Source: Priapulus caudatus (Eukaryota > Priapulida > Priapulimorpha > Priapulimorphida > Priapulidae). From it: a stretch of 57,436 nucleotides of DNA. Both the position numbers and the translations under genes were made by a program. Positions 31,584-44,200 of this stretch are shown here, piece by piece. The stretch's first letter is position 1. The number at the start of each line of letters is the position of its first letter. The stretch spans positions 100,104 through 157,539 of the forward strand of contig NW_014577703.1 in assembly GCF_000485595.1 (NCBI RefSeq), in the 5' to 3' direction. The notes below the pieces were generated by a model, which did no database searches, was not told the origin of the DNA, and saw only the letters and a program-made list of their open reading frames with translations.

Positions 31584-32283
31584 TCAGCCGGTCCCGTGCT
31601 TCGTTGTTTCAAACACGCCCTTCTTAAAGAAGGAAGAGAATTCCCACAGCGAGTGCTTGACGACGCGACCATCGGCCACGTTGAGCGGACACCCCGGCGC
31701 GGCGCCGCACACCTCCACCAGGCGGCGCAGGTACCCCTCGAGCTGCTCCCGCCGCTGCGCGACCACCCACTCCGAGCGATTGCGGAACCAGCGCTTCGGC
31801 GGGAACGGGATCCCCGCCGTCACCGAGTACGCGGCCACCATGCGCTGCCGCAGCTCTCGGAACCGGCTGTAGCGCCGGTAGACGACCCAGCTCTCGCCCC
31901 GCAGCGCCACCTGTACCTCGTACTCGTAATGAGCATCCGCGCCGTGTCCGCGCAGCACGAACGCGGGCACGGCGACCCGCAGCGGGAGGTCGTTGCCGCC
32001 GGCGACGACGTCCGCCGACGGTCGCCGGAGACTCGTCAGCGAGTCGCTGTTGTGGATTGTCGCGTACGGGTTTGCCTTTGTCGGGAGCGCGGTGCCGGCG
32101 GTGCGCGACACCAGCTGCTGCTTGAGCCGCTGTATCTCGATCTCGTGCGCACGCTTCAGCCGCGACATCTCCTGCTCGCGAGTGCGTCGCTCGCGCTCCC
32201 GCGATCGCTTGAGCGCCTTCGCTCGCCGCACCGTCTCGTCAAAGCAGCGTCGCTTCACCTCGGCCTCGACGAGTGCGTTGATC
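31584..32283 (-). CDS. KIF16B: KIF16B terminal PX exon, second (distal) copy
   Basis: Near-identical twin of the exon at 32511-33216, offset by 927 bp up to the indel. It differs by a 6-bp deletion (GTAGTAL against GTADTGTAL in the linker), one missense change (EGYLRR against EVYLRR, base 31735 against 32662) and two silent-looking changes. It lies beyond the 10-N gap, and its flanks on the low side also repeat those of the twin, so a misassembled second haplotype is more likely than a real duplication. Only this copy connects to the minisatellite and 3' flank. Confidence 0.85.
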
Positions 32284-35200
32284 CTGCGCGAGAAGCACAA
32301 GAGCGTCAGACGATGAGGAGACAGTAAGGAGATAGGTAGCGTGAGAGACACGAGCATCAGATGAGGAGACAGTTAGCGTGAGAAACACAAGAGCATCAGA
32401 TGAGGGGACAGTTAGCGTGAGAAACANNNNNNNNNNAGACGTCTTCATCCGAAGCGAATAGAAGAACGGGTAAATCTACCAACGTTGGGTTAACGGACGA
32501 CTGAACGCCTTCAGCCGGTCCCGTGCTTCGTTGTTTCAAACACGCCCTTCTTAAAGAAGGAAGAGAATTCCCACAGCGAGTGCTTGACGACGCGACCATC
32601 GGCCACGTTGAGCGGACACCCCGGCGCGGCGCCGCACACCTCCACCAGGCGGCGCAGGTACACCTCGAGCTGCTCCCGCCGCTGCGCGACCACCCACTCC
32701 GAGCGATTGCGGAACCAGCGCTTCGGCGGGAACGGGATCCCCGCCGTCACCGAGTACGCGGCCACCATGCGCTGCCGCAGCTCTCGGAACCGGCTGTAGC
32801 GCCGGTAGACGACCCAGCTCTCGCCCCGCAGCGCCACCTGTACCTCGTACTCGTAATGAGCATCCGCGCCGTGTCCGCGCAGCACGAACGCGGGCACGGC
32901 GACCCGCAGCGGGAGGTCGTTGCCGCCGGCGACGACGTCCGCCGACGGTCGCCGGAGACTCGTCAGCGAGTCGCTGTTGTGGATTGTCGCGTACGGGTTT
33001 GCCTTTGTCGGGAGCGCGGTGCCGGTGTCGGCGGTGCGCGACACCAGCTGCTGCTTGAGCCGCTGTATCTCGATCTCGTGCGCGCGCTTCAGCCGCGACA
33101 TCTCCTGCTCGCGAGTGCGTCGCTCGCGCTCCCGCGATCGCTTGAGCGCCTTCGCTCGCCGCACCGTCTCGTCAAAGCAGCGTCGCTTCACCTCGGCCTC
33201 GACGAGCGCGTTGATCCTGCGCGAGAAACACGCTAACTGTCTCCTCATCTGACGCTCTTATGTTTCTCACGCTGTCTCCTCATCTGATGCTCTTATGTTT
33301 CTCACGCTAACTGTCTCCTCATCTGATGCTCTTATGTTTCTCACGCTAACTGTCTCCTCATCTGATGCTCGTGTTTCTCACGCTACCTATCTCCTTACCG
33401 TCTCCTCATCGTCTGACGCTCTTGTGAGAAACATAAGAGCATCAGATGAGGAGACAGTTAGCGTGAGAAACATAAGAGCATCAGATAAGGAGACAGTTAG
33501 CTTGAGAAACATAAGGGTGTCACTAGAGGAGACAGGTAGCGCAATAGAAACCAATGAGACACACAATAGGGTCAGACGACGAGATCGTAGGGAGACAGGT
33601 AGCGCGAGAAACACAAGAGCATCAGATGAGGAGACAGGTAGCGTGAGAAACACAAGAGCGTCAGACGCTGAGGAGACAGTATGGAGACAGGTAGCGAGAG
33701 AAACACAAGAGCATCAGACGATGATGAGACCATAAAGACAAGTAACACAAGTGACATGGAGTGACAATAATAACTGGCTTGTGAGAAGCTACAAGTGTGA
33801 AGAATGCACCCAAGAAATAACAAAGCATACATTAAGAAAAAATACTTCAGGGTATCCTGCGAAAACACGCAGTAGTTCTTAGTGACATTTTCCAGGAAAA
33901 CAGTGCCAGAAAATAGTGTACCTACTGCAGAAATGTGAGACTTACCTTTCCTGGTCCTCCATCTCCTGAAGTTGAAGTTTTTCCGTTTCGATCTTGTCTA
34001 GTTCGAGCATCCTCTCACGTTCAAATTTATCGCGCTTATCCTCTAGCTCATCCATTGTGTTCGTATACTGGTGCGCTAACTCCTTTAGCTCCTGTTAGTG
34101 AAGCGCAACAGAGATTTCAAGCATTGGAAGAAACTTCCATCATTATGATATTTATAGGCAGTCAATACTTGGTACAATAGAAATAAAAATTGGAATTCCC
34201 ATTCAATTTTTAAGGGGAGGGGGAGATCATAAAGTCAACTAATTGTTAATTTAAGCATTTTTTAACATCTGTTACACACAAAATAGAAACGAAACTATTT
34301 TGTTCTGCCAAAAACGCATGTAAAATGGGTTTAATTTACATATATTCCAGTCATTTCAATATATGCTATAGTTAATGATGACAGTTACTATGACAGTTAG
34401 GATAAACATGCTTAGAATAATATTTCATTCTTAAACAATATTTAGATGCAGGTAATATACACACAAGCCTAAAACATAAGCACCGAGTAGGCGAGTACCT
34501 CGATTTTAGACTCCAGTCTCTCCTCCTTGCTCCTCAAGCTGTTGAGCCTCTTCACCTTGCTGCGCTTTCCTTTACTCTGTAGTATGTGTAGGAGTTCGGT
34601 TTTGCCCGTCTCTAGCTGTTGCAGGATAGCTTGTCTAAGCTGAGCCCTCTCTTCCCTGTTGCATTCTGATCTACTGTCCTGCTCGTTGGATACCAGTGCC
34701 TCCAACTGCTCCTCTTGCGATTGTATTCTGCATTGCATAATGACAATATTTATTAAGCCACAGAGGCTCAAATTTGTGTGTCAAAAATAATATAAGAAAG
34801 ATATGCAAATCGATATATGGCACACTAAGTTTCAGAGAGTCTCCTACTATGGATGTCTAACGTCCAGTGGCAATTTTGTGACTCATGATCAGCACACTAT
34901 TGCTTGATTTCTTCTTTTTCATCAGGCACAAGTAGCGCTCATAGGGTCTATGTCCTCCAGGGTACTACTGGAACGTACCCTGGTAACTATCTGATATGGT
35001 TAGGGTTAGGGTTAGGGAGTACTGGCAGTAGGCGTAGGCAACTCCCTAGACTTGTTAGTGGAGTAAGCGAGTTACGGTCCGGCATATTAGATAGTACCAG
35101 GGTACGTTCCGGTATACCGGACCGTACCCAGGGTACTTTCCGGCAGTACCCTGGGAGACATAGACCCTATGAGCACAAGTAGCCAACTATACAGAAGCAC

Positions 35201-38200
35201 TTGAGTTCTTGCAGAGTATTATCAGAGTGTAGTGAGTTATAATAATGTGAATAATCAGTCCGTGTCTTGAGCTATATAGAGGAGTGGTCCAATCAGCAGT
35301 TGCTACCAGTAGCTAGCTAGCAGCTCGTTTAAATTTCAGTCTGCTCTGGAAGCCTTCAACCATCTGTTAAGTGACAACACCAGTAGAAAAGAAATTCTAC
35401 CATCTGACGAAATATGAGATGAAACTCCCATTAGGTTTTAAACGTGTAAGCGAATAGGCTTATTAGCTCACCTCTCTTCCAACTGACAGATCCTGCTGCC
35501 ATCACTACCGGACTCAGAGAGGCTGTCGGCATCAGCGTCATCTCCGTGATCCTGCTGGAGTACCTGATCTAGCAGCAGCTTCACCCTAGCCTGCACAGCA
35601 CACTCATCGTCATCCAGCGCCACCTGTTGGCAGCACAGAGAAACATGGAGATGAGTACGTGTTTGCGTTTGCATATTTTTTCTTACACGAATTCTAAACA
35701 ATGGAACTGGTGTTGCTAATATCAACTCTAAAATAACTGAGCTAGAGACAGATACGTCAACGTTTTTTTTTACCAATATTATTAAAATGTACTAGGAATA
35801 AATTGTACACAAGTGAAATATTCATTCACCATTTACCATTGTTAGTTCAGGCTTGTTTAAACTGTGATCAGAAAACCATATCCCTAACAACGATTGCTTT
35901 AAAACCAATGTGATCAACATTTGGTACATTATTATTAATATGTAATCTAGCAATGACTCCAATGAGTCCATTATTAACTCATTCTGAAAAAAAACAAGAA
36001 AGAAACTGTTATAAACATAGCACGCCAGCATACAAACTACCACAAATTACTGAGCTGTTTAGTCACCTGAGCTGCTGTGTTGACAACAGAACCAATGGGA
36101 CTTTTCCCTTCATTCTCTTGTTCAAACAGAAGCTTCTGCTGCTGTTCCAGTTTGGATCGCTCTTCCTCGACTTCTTGCCGGTCAAGCTCCCTCTGTTCAA
36201 ATTCTTCCTCCATTTTCTCCTAAAAGACATTGTGACCTCCATATAGTTTGTATTAACAGCAGCTTTATGTTGCATAAACACATGCATGCATGCATGCAAG
36301 CAAATACACACACACACACACAAACGCACACATGAACACGCGCTTGCGCACACGCACACGCACACGCACACACATACACACACTGGCAACCGTGGCATAG
36401 ACAAACCTTTTCTTGTTTTAGACGCTCTTTCTCCACCTGGAATCTTTCAACCTCCTCCATCCACTCTTTCCTTTGCTGTTCAATATCCATCGACTTACGG
36501 TGCAACTTTAATTCCTCTCTCTTAATTCTATCTTGTGCCTGCAAGAAACAGAGACATATACGTATTACGGAATTACACAATCGATAAACAAATTAAGAAT
36601 ATATAAAGTCGCAAAACACACCTCTTCTTCAGTTACACCTCAATTATGATCAGCTGAACATGTCAAAAACCAAACGTTTATACTTAAATTCTGGCTTCTG
36701 GTATTACGTACACACATTCTTATATACGACAACTAGTATCTTGTGATTTTTACCTCCTCTGCTTCTTTGTTAAGTCGTGCTGTCTCCTGGTGTATGCGCT
36801 CTATAATTAGTGACTGCTCTGCCATCTCTCGGTCTCTCATCTCCTGTTCGTCTCTCCTACTCTCTTCTGCATCTAAATGGCATCGCTCCAGTTCTTCTAT
36901 CAGTTTACTGGAAGAAGTGTAGATATATGGATATTACATGATCTAGATCTAGATATAGATATAGATATTACATGATCAGTGGATATAGATATTACATGAT
37001 CAATAGATATAGATATTACATAAACAATAGATATAGATATTACATGATCAATAGATATCGATATTACATAAACAATAGATATAGATATACGATATAACCT
37101 GTATCAACTAGCAGATATAGTATCCTTAATGATCAATGATATCAGATATTAAAAGATTAGGTGGATACTAGCATTATTACGATTATCAATAGATATAGAT
37201 TATTACATAAGCAGCTTCACTCTCAGACTTTATCCAGACATATCACCATCGAATCAGCCGTGCCTCCGGAATTCATACTGATTATCTACCACGAAAACAC
37301 ATAGTAATCTAGATATCCCTCCACGGCATCACTCAACATAATATCCCCGGTCGCTATTACCATGACACTCTCAACTCCACGATACGATATATCTGACCAG
37401 CCATTCAATCTCAGATATAGATACACGACCATGATCAATAATATCTTAACCGAATCCTCATTACACACTGAATCAGTGGTGATTAATATTACGCCCTCGA
37501 TGCTGCACACAATAGATCATGCCACAACTCCACTACGGCGTATGTTGATCCTAATGGGGGCTCCGCCGGCGCTGGCATCGCAACAAGGCCCTAATATACA
37601 GATCATTCCACCCCTGCCAAGCATCGAATCCAACTAATACACGCCATATTACCATCCCACCTATCCTCACCCTCTCGCATAGTACGAGATTATTACATGA
37701 TCTAATCTATATTATAGCTATATACATGCATCTAATAAGACTTGATCAGATCAGTTCACATGATCACATGGATATAGCATTGCTCCAATATGGGCCAATC
37801 CGCAACATAAACTCTCGCCATTCCTCTTATCTTTACTCACGCAACTGCGAAAGTCATGAGCCACACGACAAAACCAGCCACTCCAACTCTACTAGGAGAC
37901 TCACACGCCAGAAACAGACCAGCACGGGCCGAGTGCGAAAGAGAGACCAGAAGACAGAAACAAGACAATACCCGGCACAGTCAGAGGAAGCACCAGGTCC
38001 CGACCACACCCCCCCCAGCTCCCGCCCCCGCTCTGAGCATGGAGAGGCTAGCAGGACTCCAGCACAGACCCCCTCGAGTGAGAGAGAGAAAGACGGGAGA
38101 TCGACTAGGAGACCCCTCGTGAGAGAGAGAGCAATCGCGAGAGCACGAAGCAGACCGAGACCGAGCAGAGACAGAAAGCACGATGAGAGAGACGCGAGCA

Positions 38201-41200
38201 AAGAGAGAGACGAGGACGACTCAGTTCGCGGAAAGACCGGCCCGCCGGGACGAACCGCGGACCGCCACGCTTCGACGGTCGAGAGACCGACTGGCCCCCC
38301 AAGACGCACTTCCGAAGCCGTCGCCTCGAGAGAGATACGCATACCGCTCCCATGTCGTGGGACCGCGACGACGCCCTGCAGTTCGCCCTGCCCGCCGGTG
38401 TCCCCTCCTCGCCCAGCCCTCCCACCGCACCCCACCGAGGCCCCAGACCGGCTCTCCGCCAGACACATCGACGGGACATCCCGAGAGCCGGAGCATTGTG
38501 CACCCCTCCTCGACGTAACTCGAAGCGCTCTCTCCACCACCCTTCCTTTCTCTTCCGCTCCATCCTCCACTCCCCGCCTTCCTCCCGCCCCCCCCACCCT
38601 AACCGCACGCATTCCTTCCACCCCTCCCGCGCGTACGTCCCCTTATCGCCTGCACCGCACCGCTCACCCCGTGACCGCCTATATCGCCTCTACTCTATCC
38701 CCCCACCGCAAGACTCCGACATACCCGCAAGCGACACATCACGGCCACCTCTAGGAGACACCGAGACCCCCGACCACCCCACGCGCCCCTGCTCCCTTCC
38801 GACCTCCCCGACCATGGCAGGGTGCGCGGGAAGAGCAGGAGAGGGCGGCGGGCTTTCTCCCCCAGCGGAGAGAGAACGGCGAGAGGAGACACCCGCAACC
38901 GAAGAAGAGAAAGGAGAGAGAGACACCAAGACGAGAGAGAGAAGCGAGAAGAGGAGCACCTGAGGAAAGGAGAGGGATGAGAGAGAGAGAGACGAGCAAG
39001 GAGAGAAAGAGAGAGAAATATAATATTACTAATAGAGCACGAGAGGAGAGAGGACGATGGACGAGAGAGAGAGAGCAAGCCGGACCTTTGAGAGAGGAGA
39101 GACGAGATGATGAGAGGACCGGGCCCGACAGCAGACGATTGCGAGCCAAAGCGGAGACGAGCTCAGGCGGCACGCCGAGAACGGAGACGAGCGCGCAGAG
39201 ACCGACGAGATGATGCGACGAGATGAGAGCAGAGACGAGAGCACGAGACGAGAGCCAGAGCATGAGAGAGAAGACTCGAAAGAGAGAGAGGCAGCATGAC
39301 GAGAGCCGCTCGACTGATGTGCGAGGAGAGAGATGAGAGAGAATTGAGACGCAGAGAGATGAGACGGAGACGCAGAGAGAGGAGAGAGAGAGAGAAGCAG
39401 AAGAGAGAGATGAGACAAGAAGAGAGAGAGCAAAGAGGACCGAGAGACGATGAGAGCAGAGCAGCAGAGACGAGACGAGAGCTGAGAGATCGAAAGAGAG
39501 AGAGACAGAGAGAGAGAAAAGAGAGAGAGACATATATAAAACGTGAAACATAAACGTCTGATACGTGAACGGATTTCCGCGGGGACGACATAAAATCCAC
39601 GCTTACCGTTTGGCTTCGAGTTGCTCCAGCTCCTGCTGATGCTTCATCTCGAGTTCGATGCTCGCGTTCTGCAGCGTCAGGTTCTCCGTCGACTTCACGA
39701 GATCCGACATCGACTGACTGAGCAGAGACGTGCGTGACATACCCAGACTCGTCTAAAACACGCAGACGCATGCGTCGTTAGCGATCGCCACGGCAGGCAG
39801 GACTGTTAGCGAGTGCCAGACGTTCGCTCTGTTGTCGTTAGCTTTTACGACTATAATAATATTAGCTATCTACGTCTGTCCTACTTTTATGTACTCGCCG
39901 TCTGTGTGGCAGGAGGGAAGATTAAACATCGTTGTGTAAATGAAAGCGTTTGACTGCTTATGCCGCTATCGCTGATGTATGGAGAACGCAGTGCTGCCTT
40001 TTGTTTACCTTTTCGAAAAAACTAATACGCATAGAGGAGTCTACCACAGAGAAACCTCGGCCAAAACAGAGAGATGAAAACGTCTACAAGATCATATCAG
40101 TTTCCAGTAAATGAAACAATCACATTGCACGAGTACTTTAATATTTTCAGACCCCAGAATAAAATATTCTCAATAAGTGGAACACCAGCGAATTTCTAGG
40201 TCAAGGTCTATGCACTCACTTTTTTTACACACAATTTGATAAACACCCATTATTGTAATGTGTATAATGTGCAACTTTAACCACATACAAAACACTCATG
40301 ATTTTAGAGTAATACGAATGCTAACTATTGTTACTTACAGTAATGGTAAACTAGTTATTGCAAAACATTTAATTGAATGCATCGTGACAAGTCGGAAATC
40401 CGACATTCTACAGTTGTGTGCTAGGATAATGCACCGTCAATAATAAATAAACCCTACATAATATTAAACAAATAATTCCATATTTAACCTGTGATAAATA
40501 CTGAATAAATAAGTAAAAAGGACAAAAAACTAAACCACCAAAGATTTGCACGTTTGTCTTTCTTTTACTCAGGAGCCAGTTTTGAACTTACGTCTAACCG
40601 AAACTGGTATTTTAACATCAATTATTAGCTCATGCATTGTACATACATGTAGAATGAGCAATTAAACTATGGCAAACACAGATAAGCACCGCAAACGGTT
40701 GAAAGCTAACAGCAGTAGCAACGTGACTATTAAACATACGCTTCTGAGTCCTTGCCTCCTCAGACTGGCTGCCTCTGCAGGGTGATTGAAGCGAAACATG
40801 TTCGACTGACCCAGTAATATCACACAGCCTGAAACGTGAACATCACCATGCTTACAACACAATGATTACGCCCTTCATCTAAACTGTTCATTACACACGG
40901 CGAGATGTAAAGCACGTTTCTCAATGAGGCATCAATAACACAATATAGTATGCACTGCTTAACACTTCAATCCATGTGCAAGAGTACAGGGCACACGAAC
41001 TACTACTGACAGAATTTCAACAGATATAAACAATTGCTTCTAACAAGTGTGGTCCACAGAGCAGAGTGGATGAGACAACTGGTCAATATGGATGTATGAG
41101 ATTATGTACGGTTCACAGGGACAGCTGCGGCCATGATGGTTGGACAACTGCTGGACAATAGCAATAAGTGATCATTAACATAATCAATAATTACTCATTA

Positions 41201-44200
41201 AACACACAACGGCATATCCGCTGATTGGTCCTAATAAGTGCATGACTCCAGAACCACCAGCACAATTAATTAGGGCATATATACGAGATATCACCTCAGC
41301 CTGCTTCGAGTCACACTTTGTACTTACAGTGTAACAGTACGAATAAAAGGTAACGATGAGAACAATCGAAAACTACTCTAACAGTCTAACCTCCTGTATA
41401 TTCACATGCATATGCTTCAGCTGTATAATGAACACTACAACAGTTATGTATTGGTAAGTAAATTACTGTCATTACTAAAAATTACTGTCATTTATGTAAA
41501 CTAAGTAAAACAATATCATTTTAAAGAAACAAAATTAATGCATACATGTACATACGTACATATGAGAAATACAGTTACAATCCAATTATGATTCAAATTT
41601 CTTTTCTGAAGTACTTCATCTAATTTTCACTCAGACAGATTTTTGCCACATATTGGAAAATCGGACCTGCAGTGACAAGGGGGAGGGACTGGGGCATTCC
41701 TTACTCCCTAGAACTTTCTCTTTACCCACCACTGCTATTACCTTCAATTTATCATGGTTCGATTCAACCTGGGCGATCAAGTGAGGCTAACCCACAATTT
41801 CACGTACTGTATACGCTGTATATTTCGCGGCGGTTTAATTTTCGTGAATTTCGCGAACACGTCCGCGACCACGAAAATAACAACACGTGAATAATTCATA
41901 TCGAATAATACCAAATAAGTTATAATTCACCGACCGCGAAATTAACCACTCGCGAAATTGTTCGTCAAGTCTGAATTCGCGAAAACATCTGTATGCGAAA
42001 AATATGGCATATATAGAGTACCTTGGCTTAGTTGTGTGGCCTCCTCGACTAGAGTGCCACTTATCACACACTGTGCACCTGACTGTGGAATCAGCGTGAC
42101 AACGCCGTCGCTATCGTGCATTATTACACAGTGTTCCGGCTCCACCTCCAATCCACTCAGATCTACAAGATAATGCTCACAATTAATATCACATCCACGC
42201 ATTTACAATTTGCTCGAAGAAAGGTATCTTTGTCTATAAATATGTTATGGTAGCCAATGCATGCAGCACAGCAGTGTTCATGACGCTAGAATATACATAA
42301 GTTGTCTCAAAATGTTGTTTATTATGATACAATCACTTACACTATATTGTTGACACATTAGAGCACAAAGGGTCGTTGTCGTATCAGGTACTACATATAT
42401 GTACCCGAGGTAGTTTTAGGTTGTTTAGTATTATGTTTATATTTTTATATAAGGTATGTTTAGGGTTAGGGTTAGGGTTAGGGTTAGGGTACACTTCTGT
42501 AGTACAAGTCTGGTACACTTTGTGTATACATATATGTACCTCGGGTACATATATGTAGTACCTGAAACGAGAACGACCCCTTCAGCCACATTAGAGTATA
42601 ATAACATTATAGTTCTCAAACTTAAGATTAAGCTCATTATTATAACCAGTGATATGTAGTCTATGTGGCTGGTTAAAACATACAAAGGAGGTAAAAGGTT
42701 CTCTAATATTGTATGAAGTTGAAGTATTCCGGATTATATTAGGATAATAATTATAATGTGCACTCACATATATCTTGCCGTGTAGCAGCCCCTTCCATTC
42801 CCAGCTTTGTCTTCCCCTCCTAAGGTAGCATTAAGTGAAACAGATATTACGTACTAGATGTAAGCATACATGTATAAACTACCACGTGCATTGCAGATCT
42901 CCGGTTGAACTATGGTTAGATTACCAGCACAATCAGATTATATCATATTATATAGTTAACAGAAATATATATTTTATATCATCTATGCCTGTTATTTTAA
43001 CTGTCTAATATTACAGTAAATTATAGAATATATATATATATATATACATATGTATAACTACAGGCAATAATATAAATATAAACGTATGTCTAACACCCCA
43101 CAATCTGTTTATTTTCAATATTGTTATCATTATTAGTGTATATTATTTACCTGCAACATTATAACAAACAGTAACATCTAACCAGGTACTGCTAATTAAC
43201 CTTCAACATTTTTCAGAACGTCGTATCGGCTATATTTTGATATCGATCGGTATATTATTTACGGTAATTAGGTAAATGACTTTACTATCTAACTGCCTCT
43301 GTTCATCATCAGTATATCATCAATTCACTGCGTAAGCATCGACGTCACTGCATGACACAAACACCGTGAGTGGTGAGCGCAGCAGAGTTGACCTTGTCTG
43401 ACCTTGAGGTGGTAGAGGATGACCCCGGTGCTCAGGAGGTCGTCGTCGATGGCGATGAGGTGTGGCAGCTCGGAGTCGAGCACGACGCCGAGGCCCTCCC
43501 TGCGCAGTCCGAGGCTCGGCTCGGTGAGTATCTCCCTCATCTCCTGCCAGCGCCCCTGCCACTCCTCCGTCAACACCTTAACCTGTCGTCGCAGCACACA
43601 CGCGGTTAGAGATAGCGTCGGAAATAGCGGTGTCCTGATCCGCGACCGGTGACTTATGAGCAAGACTGGATAATGTTTTTTTACGGAGAACTACATGCTA
43701 AACCATGCTTACCTGCATCATAGTTGTATTGCACATAACTTGACCACAGATATTGCATGTACATTGAACATTCTGGATAATTTTTTTACGGAGAACTACC
43801 TGCTAAACTATGTATAAGCGTAAAATTTAAACAGGCGATTCAATCAACAGTTTACAATATTACAATCGCACTCTTCTGATTTTGTCCGATATCCCCACCG
43901 ATTTATTTACAACACATCAAAAGCATAAATTGAAGAGTTGGTAAAAGTCAAGGATACTTACCCTGGCCTCACTCTCATGCAACCTTTCATGGACTCCTGG
44001 GTACATGTTCTGAAAGAAAATTTGAAGCACAAATTACAAGCAATATAGAAAGATGACAAGATATTGTTCACGTGTTAATACATGGAATACGATTCACTGC
44101 TGATTATAGTAATATATAACATACACAAGTCTGCTACGTCATCTGGATTAAATCATTAACCAAATCAGTGTAAGAATGGAAATTTTTTGTAATTTGTAAT

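Noticed and set aside
31596-32327. 243-codon plus-strand open frame opposite the KIF16B PX exon (and its twin at 32523-33236)
   Set aside because: It is the antisense shadow of a GC-rich real exon: no domain, and the minus strand has correct splice phase and a clear PX domain.
35822-36043. Extra KIF16B exon after an acceptor-like TTTTTTTTCAG near 35986
   Set aside because: No donor in a sensible position, and the neighbouring exons already join in phase without it.
37726-38754. 342-codon plus-strand open frame
   Set aside because: It crosses from an AT-rich repeat into Arg/Pro-rich low-complexity sequence, with overlapping frames on the other strand and no domain.
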